Origin: Brachynemurus nebulosus
Lineage: Eukaryota; Arthropoda; Insecta; Neuroptera; Myrmeleontidae
NCBI GenBank assembly: GCA_035578155.1
Contig: JAPWDM010000063.1
Span: forward strand, 434,001 to 498,000
Direction of reading: 5' to 3'
Length of the DNA stretch: 64,000 bases
Part shown: piece by piece, positions 48,557 through 60,974 of the stretch
How positions within the stretch are numbered: the stretch's first letter is position 1
Layout: each line of letters begins with the position of its first letter
Translations under genes and position numbers: made by a program
The notes under the pieces: model-generated
The model's input: only the letters and a program-made list of their open reading frames with translations
What the model was told of the DNA's origin: nothing
Database searches by the model: none

Positions 48557-50302
48557 TTTAGGTGCGCAACAGTTTCGGTTATACATATGAGTTGTCTAGT
48601 ATCTAATTCCACTTTACAAAGATCGTGGGAAATCGCAGAAAAACATAATTCAGTACAAAATTAATTTTTCGATTAAAAAGTCATAATTATATTAACTAAC
48701 AAAGTAAAAAAGATGATTAGTACTATTATCAAAAAACAAAATTATCGTTTTACCCCTTTTTTAATCAAAATTATTTGGATTTAGTAAGTTTTGATAGTAA
48801 CATTTATATAAAGCGCGTGTTAAAACAGAAATTATAAGGGAAATTTATTAAAAAAAAACTTGATTCAGCAATATTGGATGTATCAGGGTTAGACGATACA
48901 ATCTGTTTTGTAATATTGTAAACTATTTTCATTTTGTCACTTAAAACCAAAGTGCTTATACTTAGTAATTCATTTACATCTACGATTTCATTATTTAAAA
49001 TTTTAGATAAATACTAAAATACAAATTTTACGTGAAAACATAATTTTATACTTCGTACGTCCCGCATGTCAGTGAAAAAATTAAAATTTGAACGATTAAA
49101 GTCTAAAATATAGGTTATATATTGGTATTTAGCAGGATTTGTAAAGTTTTCAATGTAATTTTAGCAGGATTTGAAAATTATGTTATATTTCAGTTGCAGA
49201 TTTCTTTAGTAAGCAGTTAAAATTACAACAAAAAATGTTAAGGGGCATATGCCTTGTTGCATTTAAAAATTAATGGCCCTAAAAAATAAAAAAATTCGAA
49301 AAGTGATTTTAGTAGATTTTGATACTAGGCGACACATATGTATTCCAAGAGTGAGAATAATCGTATGAGAAGTACCGTAACAAATGTCACAATATTCGTA
49401 ACCAATAAATAACGACGAAAACAGACGAGCCACTGTATATTTGATTGGTTACAGAAAATGGTCTGGTTATGAACACACTTAAGGAGTTATTTAAAAAGAG
49501 ACAAGTATTATTATAAATAGTATACAAATTGTTAATATATATGATACATATTTTTCCGTTTAAGATACCTTTGTTTTTAAAAATAAAATTAAAGGACAGT
49601 CCGCCATATTTGTGTTAGCAAATTTGCAAAAATAATGTGTAAAATAGCTATTTGCACTTTTTAAATTGCGTTTTCCCTATTATCAAAAATTAGGCTTGTA
49701 AAACGCTTTTTGTCAAAAAATTCAAATGAAAAAGACTATTCCGCTCGAAGGTAATAAATCAAAATTAATTTTGTGATTTTAGGGGTAGATTGGTGTATTT
49801 TTAAGGAAAATTGTCGGAAACAAAGTTGTAATTTGAAATTTCTTTAAATTATATTTTATAAAATTTTTCGAAATTTTGCCCCTACGGTCCCTTTTCAATC
49901 AAAATCAACTGCCAAATCGATTGTTAAGAGTGGCGATAACTCCAGAGCCACTGAACAAAATGTGCCAAAATTTTACTTCTCTTAATGCTCCATATATGGA
50001 ATTATTTTACATCGAATTTCTTTTTTCTAGGTTCAATAGATCTGGGAGATATTCCGTACAAAATATTCAAATAAAAAGTCCAGATTGGTAACACTTTCAT
50101 TCGGATTTTTAGTTTTTATTGGGTTTCGTAGATCGCAAAGCATTCAGACCCGGTTAAAACCACATTTGCTCAAATTGGTCTGATTATCAAACCTTTCCTT
50201 TTTCGCTATAGCTTTGTTATGTAGCCAGTAGGTGCTTTTTGGGGCTCCTACACCGGAAGCGTAGCGATGGCTTCGCTGACAAAAAAGCAGTTACTGCTTT
50301 CA
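48557..50302. other. Gene-free stretch
   Basis: AT-rich; no gene or clear repeat seen. Confidence 0.4.
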
Positions 50303-50431
50303 AGTGCTCAATAATTTGTTTTAACTGCTTAGTATTTGCTTTTAACTGCTCAGTAACTGATTTTAACTGCCCAGTAACTGCTTTTAATTGGCCAGTAACT
50401 GCTTTAAACTGCTCAGTAATAGTTTTATTAG
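50303..50431 (+). repeat. 21-bp minisatellite, ~6 units
   Basis: The unit TTTTAACTGCYCAGTAACTG (+1 base) repeats with variants (AATTGGCCAGTAACT, TAGTATTTGC). It reads as a 7-residue repeat (AFNCPVT) in an ORF at 50239-50469, which I regard as fortuitous because 21 is divisible by 3. Confidence 0.88.
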
Positions 50432-51099
50432 CGGAGCCATATATGGGCGGGAAAGTTAAAATAAATTAATTCAGCTATAGTTTATAAAACTATACAACTC
50501 CTGACAAATTCAGTTTCTGCGATTATGAGGGGCGAAAAACTCGTTCATATCCATCAATCTATTCACAGTAACCTATTTCGTCATCGGGAATTCTCACTGT
50601 ACGTGTATATGACACGACCAAAAATAACATCAACAACAGAGACAACATTTCCATTTTGCGACGTTTCTATTTTGTGTGTAACTCCCGCGCTGCACGTTAT
50701 TTTCACCACTACTTACTTCTTGGCCCGCTTGTTCGTTCGCCAACAGTCTGCCTGCCTGGTTAAACAGTGCAATATATCTATCCATGTACATATATATCTA
50801 TGTATAGTGTTTGTTATTTAACTTTCTTGTGTATATGTATTGAATGTTCCTGTATTTTTAACTTACATCATGAGACAACAGGACTACTAAAGATGTATAC
50901 ATGTATGTATGGCTAGATGATGAAGTAACTGGTGACATCACTCATGTACAGAAGGGGTTTAACTCTCGCCCACACACATATATATGTATGTAAATGTTTT
51001 CGAATTTTTTTTTCGCATAACTAGTTCCGTTTTTGTATACTTAGTTGGAATTTTTAACTATCCGATTTTTTGAATGTGATTTTTCTTTATTACGCACAA
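50432..51099. other. Gene-free stretch
   Basis: A 98-codon ORF (50525-50821) shows no recognised domain and ends in low complexity; not called. Confidence 0.4.
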
Positions 51100-51378
51100 C
51101 ATTTTTGGAACATAAGATAGTCTTAATGGTACGAGTCGACTTGATACAATTGTAGCGCTACAAATGTTGCAATGGTGTGTACACTTAAAGACATGTTTCG
51201 CGCTACATTTGTATCTGCAACATGGTATCGAGGATTCGTGATACAATCTGTTGCAATGTGTTGCACCAAGTGTGTACACTAGCTGTAACATTTGTATCTC
51301 GATACATTCATTTATTTTTTGTATTTAACTTTGCGTAGTTTTGTGTTGATATTTTATGTGTGTTGATCAGTGACAAAA

Positions 51379-51640
51379 ATGTCAAAAATAAAATTGCCGT
51401 TGCTTTCGTTGTTGCCACGAATTTAAAAAGAAAATATGCCAATCAAAAACGTGCAAAAAAAAAATTAGTACGATATTGGATCGCGAAAAGTAAAATCAAC
51501 AAGGGGCTTTTATAATCAATTGATGACTGAATTACGAAATGGAGCTCCTGATTTATATAAAAATTTTTTACGCATGTCCGCAGCAGATTTCAATTATGTA
51601 TTTATTTATATGTTAATTTCAGGCTAATTTCGAAAAAGAT
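51379..51640 (+). pseudogene. Broken N-terminus of a PIF/Harbinger transposase
   Basis: Starts ATG TCA AAA ATA (51379) and soon hits an in-frame stop. Further on, VRYWIAKSKINKG and, after a +1/-1 shift, ELRNGAPDLYKNFLRMSAAD give the RRyWvrp...kGay..L..EL...F..flRM sequence typical of Harbinger nucleases. The DDE core is absent. Upstream (51120-51300) are paired GTGTGTACACT motifs that may be the element's subterminal region. Confidence 0.6.
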
Positions 51641-51676
51641 AAAAAATAGGATACAAAAATGATGAGCTTACAAAAA

Positions 51677-52718
51677 CACTAGCGGAAAAAAATTAAAGGA
51701 TCAAAAAAAAACTTCAAATTTTTTGCGATTTTTCGAATGGCTGTATCTTCGTGAAAAATAGTCGTATCGGAGTCGTGAGCAAAGCAATTTAAAGCTGGAA
51801 GTTTCTAGTTTTGAGATCTTGCGATAAAAAAATTTTCAAAGCAACGTGTATCGCTCAATCCTAATAAATACACTGAAAAAAAAATTTCCGAAATTTTTTC
51901 GGTTTCTTTTTTGGGTCCACGAATTTTCCGACTTAACCACCATATGAACCGGATAACTTGTTCATTCAGCTTTAGTTTGCTTTTTTTTAGACCTTTATAC
52001 GACCACTTCTTGCTGAGATATCGGACTTTGAATGGAAAAGGAGCATTTCGTCTTTGACCATCGATATCTCAATAACCAATGATCAGACAGAAAATTGAAG
52101 GTGTGTTTTAAAAACTCGAATAAATTCTCTACAAGGATTAGCCATTGTTTTTTCAGAAAAAAATTTTTTTGCATACTTTACATGAATTTGAAAAATCAAG
52201 AAAAAAAGAGCTTTTGGTGGCTTTCTGGAAAATCAAGCGCTGAATTAAAATTTTCAAGAAAACCATTAAGAGTTAAGTGTGCCTTTTACAGTTCAATATA
52301 CTCACAAAAACGGCACCGAGTTTCAATTTAATCCATCAGCCGTTTTTTTGTTTCATTCGATTGAATTTTAGAAAAAATTAAAGGATCATTTTTTTGGTCT
52401 TAAACTTTCATAATCTTGAACAAAATTAAAAAAAAAATTTTCTCAGCTTTTTTCACATTTTTGACAATAGTAGTAAAAAAAATTTTCTTAAAAAATTTTC
52501 AAAAAAAATTTTTTTAAGAAATTTTTCACAAATTTTCTTGTTACACAATGCTTTGAAAATATTTTTATCGCAAGATCTCAAAACTAGAAACTTCCAGCTT
52601 TAAATTGCTTTGCTTACGACTCCGATACGACCATTTTTCACGAAGATACAGCCATTCGAAAAATCGTTAAAAATTTGGAATTTTTTCTTTTGATCCTTTA
52701 ATTTCTTTCGCTATAGTG
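51677..52718. mobile_element. Long-TIR element, 1042 bp
   Basis: The ends CACTAGCGGAAAAAAATTAA and TTAATTTCTTTCGCTATAGTG (less one base) are inverted; the arms extend ~165 bp inward (GCTGGAAGTTTCTAGTTTTG and its complement). TA follows the right end; the left flank is AA, so a TA duplication is not proved. The inner 78-codon ORF (52095-52331) has no domain. Tc1/mariner-like but unassigned. Confidence 0.8.
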
Positions 52719-53895
52719 TATCATTTCTCGGTTCGGTCAACATTATAAATTTTGACAAACATACGAGATTAACATTATGAAAAATTAAACATGTACATCA
52801 TACATCAAAGTTTTAATTGCGCAAATACACAAAAAAAATTTGATTAATGAAAATTTATTTCATGAATTATTATTACCCATTTAATCTCCCTCTTTGCACC
52901 TCTCGCCCCATCCGATTACCAGTTCACCCCCTCATTTGTACGTATGACGTCACGTCAACGATAAAATGTTAAATAAAATTGGGAAATTGTACTCGACAAT
53001 GTTACATAAGATGAATAAAAAAAAAAGATCAAAACGTACATTTGAATATGTATATTGCGTACTTGATTGTGTGTATTGTCGAAAATGAAATCACATTTCC
53101 AGTATGAATGACGGGACACTCCAATCATCCATTCCCAGACACAGTGAGTGTATTTTTTTTTTGGTGATTGATCATCGTCGTTGAGGCAAAATTGCGTGGG
53201 CGAAACGACAAATAAATAGATTTCGAAGGCTGAAGTGTAAGGATTTGTGTATAATTACGTAGGAGCAAACTACTCACGAATCACTTACTCACTTACTTAT
53301 TTTATTGTTCGTGCATGTTTGGGAAATGTTTTTTGAAATTTTGCCAAAACAAAAATATTTCCATTTACCAACTCTGTTTGAGTATTGCCACTTAAAAGTC
53401 AGTTGCTTATCATATTCACTCATTTAATTGAGTATTGTATCATTGAGAGATGATGCGTTGAGACTTTCTCAAACATATTTACAAATTATTAAAAAAATTT
53501 TTTTTAGCGAATTTCCAGAATGGAAAATTTAGCTATTATAGCTACTGTCATGACAAGACTTGAGTCCGGGACAATGATAGAATGAGTTGAATGCGACTAA
53601 TTTATTTGATGAGAAGAAAATTTGTCGTGGAATTTTGAGTTACCGAACCACAATTTTACAAAATATGTACTAGAATATTTATTTAAAAAATATTTAATTT
53701 ATTATTTAAACTGTATCCAAATTTTGTTTCTATTCTTAACTTCGTCAATTAAATTATTACCACAGCATCTGTAGAAAGATCTTTTTCAAGATTGAAGATA
53801 ATAAAATATTAATTTGGAGGTACCTCTAGTCAAAATCGAGTGTCAAAATTTACCTCTTCAGTAATTTCATCCATCAAATATATCTATATCAAAAG
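52719..53895. other. Gene-free stretch
   Basis: Contains a CRE-like TGACGTCA (52945-52952), and a family B fragment at 53508-53580 (GCGAATTTCCAGAATGG ... GACTTGAGTCCGGGAC). Confidence 0.45.
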
Positions 53896-54715
53896 TAGTA
53901 TGGTTACAGCGGTTCTGTACCAAAAGTAGTAAGGTCACATCAGTTCTGTACCAAATGAAAGTATTATGGGCGCATCCTAAAAATACCATTTTTATCAACA
54001 TCTGCATTTATCTTTGTCTATTATATTAATAAATAGAAGTTTACTCACTCACTCTTACAAAAACATATTACTTGGTTTGGTTGGTAACCATGGAAATAAT
54101 ACAATTTGTGTTCCCCTCACCACAGTTTCTGGTGGTCTTTTGAGCTTGCGACCATAATAGTAAGGTTACAGTGATTTCATACCAAAAGTAATAAAGTCAC
54201 AGCAGTTCTGTTTAAAAAGTACCAAGGTTACAGCGATTCTGTACCAAAAGTAGTAAGGTTACACTGGTTCTGTATCAAAAGTAGTAAGGTTACAGCGGTT
54301 TTGTACCAAAAGTAGTGTGTAAGATTACAGCGGCTCTGTATCAAAAGTAGTAGGATCACAGCAATTCTGCACCAAAAGTAGTAAGGTTACAGCGATTTTG
54401 TACCAAAAGTAGTAAGGTTACACTGGTTCTGTATCAAAAGTAGTAAGGTTACAGCGGTTCTGTACCAAAAGTAGTAAGGTCACATCGGTTCTGTACCAAA
54501 TAAAAGTAGTAAGGTCACAGTGATTTCATACCAAAAGTAATAAGGTCACAGCAATTCTGTTTAAAAAGTACCAAGGTTACAGTGGTTCTGTACCAAAAGT
54601 AGTAATATCATAGCAGTTCTGTATTAAAAGTAGTAAGGTCACAACAGTTCTGTACTAAAAGTAGCAAGGTTACAGCAATTCTGTACCAAAAGTAGCAAGG
54701 TTACAGTGGTTTTAT
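53896..54715 (-). repeat. 31-bp minisatellite, inverted second array (~20 or more units)
   Basis: Lower-strand orientation of the 39738 array. It is interrupted by non-repeat DNA at about 53960-54150. It contains the same ACAC insertion variant (AAAAGTAGTGTGTAAG, about 54307) and the same neighbouring variants (GATCACAGCAATTCTGCACC). Confidence 0.92.
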
Positions 54716-54809
54716 ATGAAAAGATTTACGAAACTGAAGATATACGAATTTACATTTTCTCATTACAGTTGTAAATTTATAATATAAAAACCGATAACAA
54801 CCGTGTACA

Positions 54810-55450
54810 TCAGCGGTTTCCAAACTTTGTGTACTAAAGCACCCCCCCCCCTCTTGAAAAAATTTATAAACAATTCATAAATTATTTTCTTACTGAAAAA
54901 ACTCATATTCTTGGCGGACGACAGGTCTATACAACACTTGAGAGGAAACCGTTGATCAGACACGTATTCGATACTTACGCGCTAACATGACTCTGACCGC
55001 TTGAGAATTGTTATTGTTAAAATATTACGTACAGTAGCAAGCAGAAAAATCAGTGGTAAGGGGTTACATGGCTTTTTTTTTGACTTATTCCAACTTTTGG
55101 CAAATTTTTTTTCTATTAGTAAATGCTTATGGCTTGTACTTGATTTATGGATTAAAAAAAAATTCAACTTTTGACAGTGTTTTAAAAAACAAAAAAATGT
55201 TGATTTTCGGTAAAAATTTCCGTGTTTTTCGTTGATTTTCTACTTGTAAAATGAGATGTAATGAACGGAAACAGTAATTTTTCATTCAAGTACAAGCCAT
55301 AAGCATCTACTAAAAGAAAAAATTTTGTTTTTAATTTTAGGTAAGAATTTCACGAGTTACTCTGTTAACGGCGAAAAATCAATGATTCCCGAAAATTAGC
55401 TGCCAATGGCAAATTATTAATTTTTTTTTCATACAAATTTTTTTACAGTG
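54810..55450 (-). repeat. Dispersed repeat family D, copy 2
   Basis: Inverted match to 47150-47755 (CATATTCTTGGCGGACGACA, TTAGTAAATGCTTATGGCTT, TCAAGTACAAGCCATAAGCA). Directly followed by the fragment shared with 42955-43110. Confidence 0.8.
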
Positions 55451-55639
55451 TCTCAAAATAATATATAATCTTAAAACCATGATTTTATCAAACCGACAAC
55501 GATATTTGCAATCAACCGTTGATGTACATATTTCGTTCAAAGAGTTTATTTTCAGCTGAAATTTTGTCTACACCGAAAACATATTGTGCCGGTAACTTTG
55601 TTAAACAATCGCATACCATAAGAATATACCCCTGACTAT

Positions 55640-56277
55640 AAAAATTCGTGCAATGTCAAAGTAGAAAAATTCAATAAATTGTTATATTGTTGTATGAAAT
55701 TTGTTTCAAAGCCCCGCAGGTTAATTTTACACCCGGCAAAATTGTTATATTTCTCCAATTTGATTTACAAATATCGCAATATTTCACCTAATTCTAAATT
55801 ATCTAGTCGATGTCCATTTGGAATAATTTCGCTTTTTAAAAGTGAAAGAATTTTCAAAATTACTCTATTTGTTCAAACAAATTCTTTCTTTATAAATATA
55901 GACATAACCTTTAAAATGTGACCCCAATGCAAAATAAAACATTGAAAATATTTTGTATATTTTTATATTTACAAACATTCAAATAAAAAATAAATAAATA
56001 TACGAAAAGAAAATAACGGAAATAAAAATATAAATTTAATTGTATTATTGAAATTTATCTTTTCGGTTGCCTTGGGCGGGGGAGGGCACTTACACGTGTT
56101 CCAAAATATATTCCTTCCCATCCTCAACAGGGTTCACCAGCCGCGAAGGAAATATGAGGAGATATCAAAATCAAAAATTTTTGTCAAATATCCTTCTCTT
56201 CCAAAAGAAGAGAAATTTAATACAAGATATAATTTGACAACCGCTTATGTATAATAATATTACAATTTTTATATATA
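55640..56277. other. Gene-free stretch
   Basis: Short ORFs only; nothing recognised. Confidence 0.4.
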
Positions 56278-56715
56278 CAGGGTGTAAAATAAATAACTCT
56301 CGTCCTTTTTAGGGGTGACTCATAGGAATTCTTTCGGAATTAATAGTTTGAAAAAATCACAAATTGATCGGGTACATGATGTGTCAACATTTTTCTAAGT
56401 ACGGTCCTGACTAAATTATGCATGAATACCTTATTAATATCAAAGGTACAAAATAATTCTATTGACTAAAATTCGATAAAATTTTGTAAGTATGTTTAGG
56501 TCGTAAACGTGTTTCCCAGATCTTTTTTTTTAAAACAGAAAATTTATGTCAGAGCCGGATTAAATTTTTTTTAAAGGTCACTTTTTACCTATATTCAGTA
56601 GGGAAACTTCTTCTGTTAAAAAACAGTTTTGGTTCAAATTTGTTGGCAAATATTAATTACATGGGTGAGATCTAGCCACTGTTTTCGTAGTGAGACTTAT
56701 ATACTTTACACCCTG
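56278..56715. mobile_element. CAGGGTGTAAA-ended element, 438 bp
   Basis: CAGGGTGTAAAATA at the left and TACTTTACACCCTG at the right are inverted. Both flanks read TATATA, which may be the target duplication. Non-autonomous; superfamily unclear. Confidence 0.72.
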
Positions 56716-58423
56716 TATATATTTGTGAAACGATTTTTATCGCAAAGATATATTGTTGAGCATATATGAGTCGCAGGCAGGCAGCAGACATCAAAAACAA
56801 AATATTGCACAAAATAAACATAATAATACATGTCGTAGGCAAAAATATGTTTATGAAATGTCGTCTTCGTCTTGGGTTATTCATTCGTTGGTTCGTATAA
56901 TATGTCCATTGGCTGATTTGAAGTAGACATAACAACAATATTATTTAACGTGGTATCCGTTGTCAATGTTTACATATTGAGAATTAAAGCTTTTTGTTTT
57001 TGTATCTGATATAGATATTATATTTTTCTGTTTTGGATATAGTGAAATGAGACGGTCAGTCCCACTTCGAAAAACATACATCGAAAAACATACGAATTTT
57101 TGTTAAATTCCGCACATAAAATACTAAAATATTTACAATTATACCTTCTATTGTTAATTTTTTCCATCTCGTCCAAATAAATTATACTTAAACTCTAAGA
57201 ATGAAAAATATGATTATTTATCAGACAAATTTGTGAAAATGCAGAGATCTCAAAAAAAAAAAACGAATTGAAATTTTTCGGATGTCTCAAGGCCGGATCT
57301 ATTGAATATTTTTAGAATACTAAAAAATAAGCTACACGTATTTTTTTTATCTGCGGAAAAACGGATTGAAGGAGTGAAATCACCGTTTAAAAATTAGGGG
57401 AAAAAATTTATTTTTCGAATGTCCCGAAAACGGTGAGAGATAGAGCAAAGGATTACATTGACCATATTGCTCCTTTTTAAAGAGTTACCTATTGATATGT
57501 AATTTGTTTAAATTACATCAATACAGGTGGTTGCGGGGAGATTTCAAATATACGTAAAAATATGTAATTGACCTGTTTTTGCTCAATTTCCTAATATTAA
57601 GTCTAAGGGTAGTTAACTAGAAGTTGACTGAAACAGGTAAATTAGATTTTTTTTTACGTAGATTTGAAATCTGCAAACAAAATTTTAATATATTTTTTGC
57701 ACGATCGTGTATTTTCATGCATTTACCGATGCTGTTGACAATGCTGGTAAGTTACATTTTCCGAACGTTTGTTTATATCCATGGAAACCAAAAAATGACA
57801 GTGCGGTAAGTGAAATAGATGCGTGGTACCTAAGTGAATAGGAGTGTGGTAAGTGAAATTAGCTCAAAAATGATTGTAATTATTTAATTATATTGAACTT
57901 AAAAGAACAATTTGAACAATTAGGAAAATAAATCGATTAATATGAAAATTTTCACTAGTTTGCACATTATTATTATTATTGTTGGCATTAGTCTTCATAC
58001 TTTATTGACATTTCAAAAGGTCGTTCAATCATTAAAATTTTCTGTGGTTTTCATAATCTTCCTTTCATTTTACGAGAATAAATTTGCAGCCAAAAATAAA
58101 ATGCTTCATCAACTTCATTATTCTCACTAATATTATAGTTTAACAAACTATTTTTCTCGTTTTTTTAATAGAAAATTCAAAAAAGAAAAAACAAAAAAAA
58201 ATACGCCAATGAAATATTGACACTAAATGTTTTATTTACAAATATAGTTGTCAATTGTCACTACAAAGATTCGTATTAGTTGCTATTAATATTTATAATA
58301 TTTATTCATGGCATTCTATGTGATAACATAGAAATATAAATTTCACCTATATTATTCGAATTTTATTTTTTATTTAATATATTTTTATTCTTTAATTATT
58401 TTAAATCGATCATGCACAAAATA
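56716..58423. other. Gene-free stretch
   Basis: No convincing exon; several short A/T-rich ORFs. Confidence 0.4.
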
Positions 58424-58557
58424 TTATACAATACGCGATGCGTTAAGTGCCATTACTGATCTCGAAAATTGCAAAAACTCGACCCTGCGGGTCTCGTTTT
58501 CGCAACAATTTCTCGATCAGTAAAAGTAACTTACCGAACTTATATTGTAAAATACTA
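58424..58557. repeat. Hairpin MITE-like repeat
   Basis: CTGATCTCGAAAATTGC is mirrored by CAACAATTTCTCGATCAG around CTCGACCCTGCGGGTCTCG. The outer ends AATATTATACAATA and TATTGTAAAATACTATT resemble the hairpins at 40680 and 46798. Confidence 0.65.
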
Positions 58558-58677
58558 TTATTTTAATTTGATCAAATTTCATATGAATAGATAGCTCTTT
58601 AAAAAAGAGCTCTTCCTGTTTTCGAGATATCTGAAAAAATTAAATTTTTGCTCCAAACTAGAGTGGCTCTCGAACAA

Positions 58678-58750
58678 GGATCGGTGGTTTGAAGGGAACG
58701 CACTTGATTTGTTATTAAGAGATCATTTGGGTTCGATTCGCAGCCGATCT
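58678..58750 (+). tRNA. tRNA-like sequence (73 nt), likely SINE head or tRNA pseudogene
   Basis: It folds with a 7-bp acceptor stem GGATCGG/CCGATCT (one G-U), D stem GTTT/GAAC, anticodon stem CTTGA/TTAAG around TTTGTTA, and T arm TTGGG-TTCGATT-CGCAG with one mismatch. The B-box-like GGTTCGATTC is good and a T6 run follows at 58761. The D loop is too short and three bases separate the D and anticodon stems, so a working tRNA is doubtful. If real, the loop would place UGU as anticodon. Confidence 0.35.
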
Positions 58751-60016
58751 AGTTTGATAATTTTTTAATCACTATGTAATTTTTAATTAATATGGTACTT
58801 AAAATATTATCTATAAGTATAATTTTATTAATTTTTTTTTTAAATTGGTGAAGTTAAACAAGAAATTAATTATTGTTATATATTTTTTATCAATGTTATC
58901 ATCAATTTCGATAAATTTGTACCTAAACCTATAAACAAATGTCAACACCTGTTCATACAGCTACTCGTAGAGCTTTGTCAAGTTGAAATGCGTCACTGCA
59001 GAGTCTGTTTACAATTTTATATAAGTATGTATGTAGTTTTGTACATGAGATACCAATACATCGATATATGCATATGTATGTGGTTTAATACGTATATGGT
59101 GCTGACGTTTACCCTGGAATATATACCTACATGTATTATTAGAAACACATAAAGAGCAATTATACTGAAAAAAATGATTATTTAAATATAACCTCAACGA
59201 TATTGCTGCCAATCGCTATCGACGCAATATATTTTTCTAAAAATGCATACAAGCGGAAAAATGGAGCCATCTTCTTCGTAGAATATTTATAAAATTTTGT
59301 TCTTTTGCAGGTGTCTCGAAAATAGATACAGACCAATCAATTCGAATCAATTTATTATAGCGAAAGTAACACATTCCTACGTAATTTTACCGCAAACAAT
59401 TCCCAAAAATATCTATTTTTTGGAGTGGTTTCCAAAAATGTTTATTTTTCTGTAGCAATGAATAAATATGTATGTGATTACACAACATGACATGTGTGAT
59501 AGCTAGAACAATCGTCGTGGTTGATGATACATCTGTGTGATACTATCACGGACGCGTATTGGTCGGTAACACTCTTTGTGTTTGATGATTTCTCTAAACA
59601 TTAGAGATGGATTTTTATCACTTTATTGCTATGGTGTTTATTTATTTTTTGATTTTTATTTAAAATGCGTGTGTTCGTAAATTTATTTATATAATTTTTT
59701 TTCGAATTTAATCTTTAAAAAATATTGCCGGTCTCTGGAGAAGTTTACGTGAGGACATTGAAGTATTAATATTAATTCAGATGAAAAAAACCACCTGTAA
59801 GGTAGCGGTGACAATAATATTTTCGAATAAAATTAGAGGCAGGGTAAAAGCCCCTATACCGAAACGCGATCCAATACTGGAACAGTTTTGACATTTATAT
59901 ATTAATGAAGTTATTTCTGAAAGATACCTCTGATAACAAAAATTATTATTAATAGAATGATTATTTTTCAATTTAAATTCACCTTGCATTTAATGTTTCC
60001 TTACTTAATTAAAGAA

Positions 60017-60019
<3 letters not shown>
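58751..60019. other. Gene-free stretch
   Basis: No gene or clear repeat seen. Confidence 0.4.

Positions 60020-60087
<68 letters not shown>
60020..60087. repeat. (TA)n microsatellite
   Basis: About 68 bp of TA immediately before the next element. Confidence 0.95.
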
Positions 60088-60090
<3 letters not shown>

Positions 60091-60974
60091 GGAGAGAAAA
60101 TTCATAGAAAAATTACTGTGGTCACCACTACAATCGACGTGTAAAAGCCGAACATATTCAATTTTGTACGGTAAAAATATAAAAATTTAATTAATCATAG
60201 AAAATTTAAAGGATAGAATATTCTTTCCGTAATATTAGCTCCGTAAAATTTGTAAAACAGCACAGTAAAAAGTTCCATTCCCGACAAAAAAATATTTTTT
60301 AATTGTTTTTCTTACAAAAATTACCATGCCGTCTTATAATTATTCAAATGCTATCTGTTAATAGTAGAAAGAAAGAAAGAGAAAGAAGGTATCAACGCTG
60401 TTAAAATGTACCCCACTCATACATGTAAGTCATATAGCCAGGCTGGTGAGTGGTGTGACGACCAACTTGGTCGGGCCAAGCACCTTGATTCGTTAGACTG
60501 TCTTACAAGCAGCAAGCAGTATTCATTACACTGTCTTACAGGACGGACTGTCACCGTTTAATTCATCATTTTGTTACTTCACTATCTTCAGTATTAGAAT
60601 ATATTGTTGCCAATCATTTTTGTATGCATCATAAAGAATCGAAGGTCGGAGAAGATCGGGCATTTTCAAAGTTTTTCGAAGCAGGTTTGAATACGTATAT
60701 TATTCCTCAGTGCGTACAGCCCAACCAACATAAGGTTACGGGTCAGATGCGCAAATGAAAGAGTACTAAAAGAAGAATTTAATTATAACATATATGCATA
60801 AGAGTGTGATAGAAATTGTGTTAGCACATTAAATTTTACCATGGTCTTATAATAATATTTACATGATCGTAAAATATTTTTTGCTTTGATCGTCGATCGC
60901 GCACGCATTATAAGAGAGCATGGTAATTTTTCTGAAATTTTATCTACAAAAATTATATGATTTTTCTCTCCGTG
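60088..60974. mobile_element. CACGGAGAGAAAA-ended element, 887 bp
   Basis: CACGGAGAGAAAATTCAT at the left and ATGATTTTTCTCTCCGTG at the right form inverted repeats. TA lies on both outer sides. Subterminal GGTAATTTTTCT-type blocks repeat. No transposase ORF. Confidence 0.75.

Noticed and set aside
50239..50469. 76-codon ORF with AFNCPVT-like heptads
   Set aside because: Created by a 21-bp minisatellite whose length is a multiple of three.
50525..50821. 98-codon ORF (MRGEKLVHIHQS...)
   Set aside because: No recognised domain, ends in low-complexity hydrophobic sequence, no splice or polyadenylation support.
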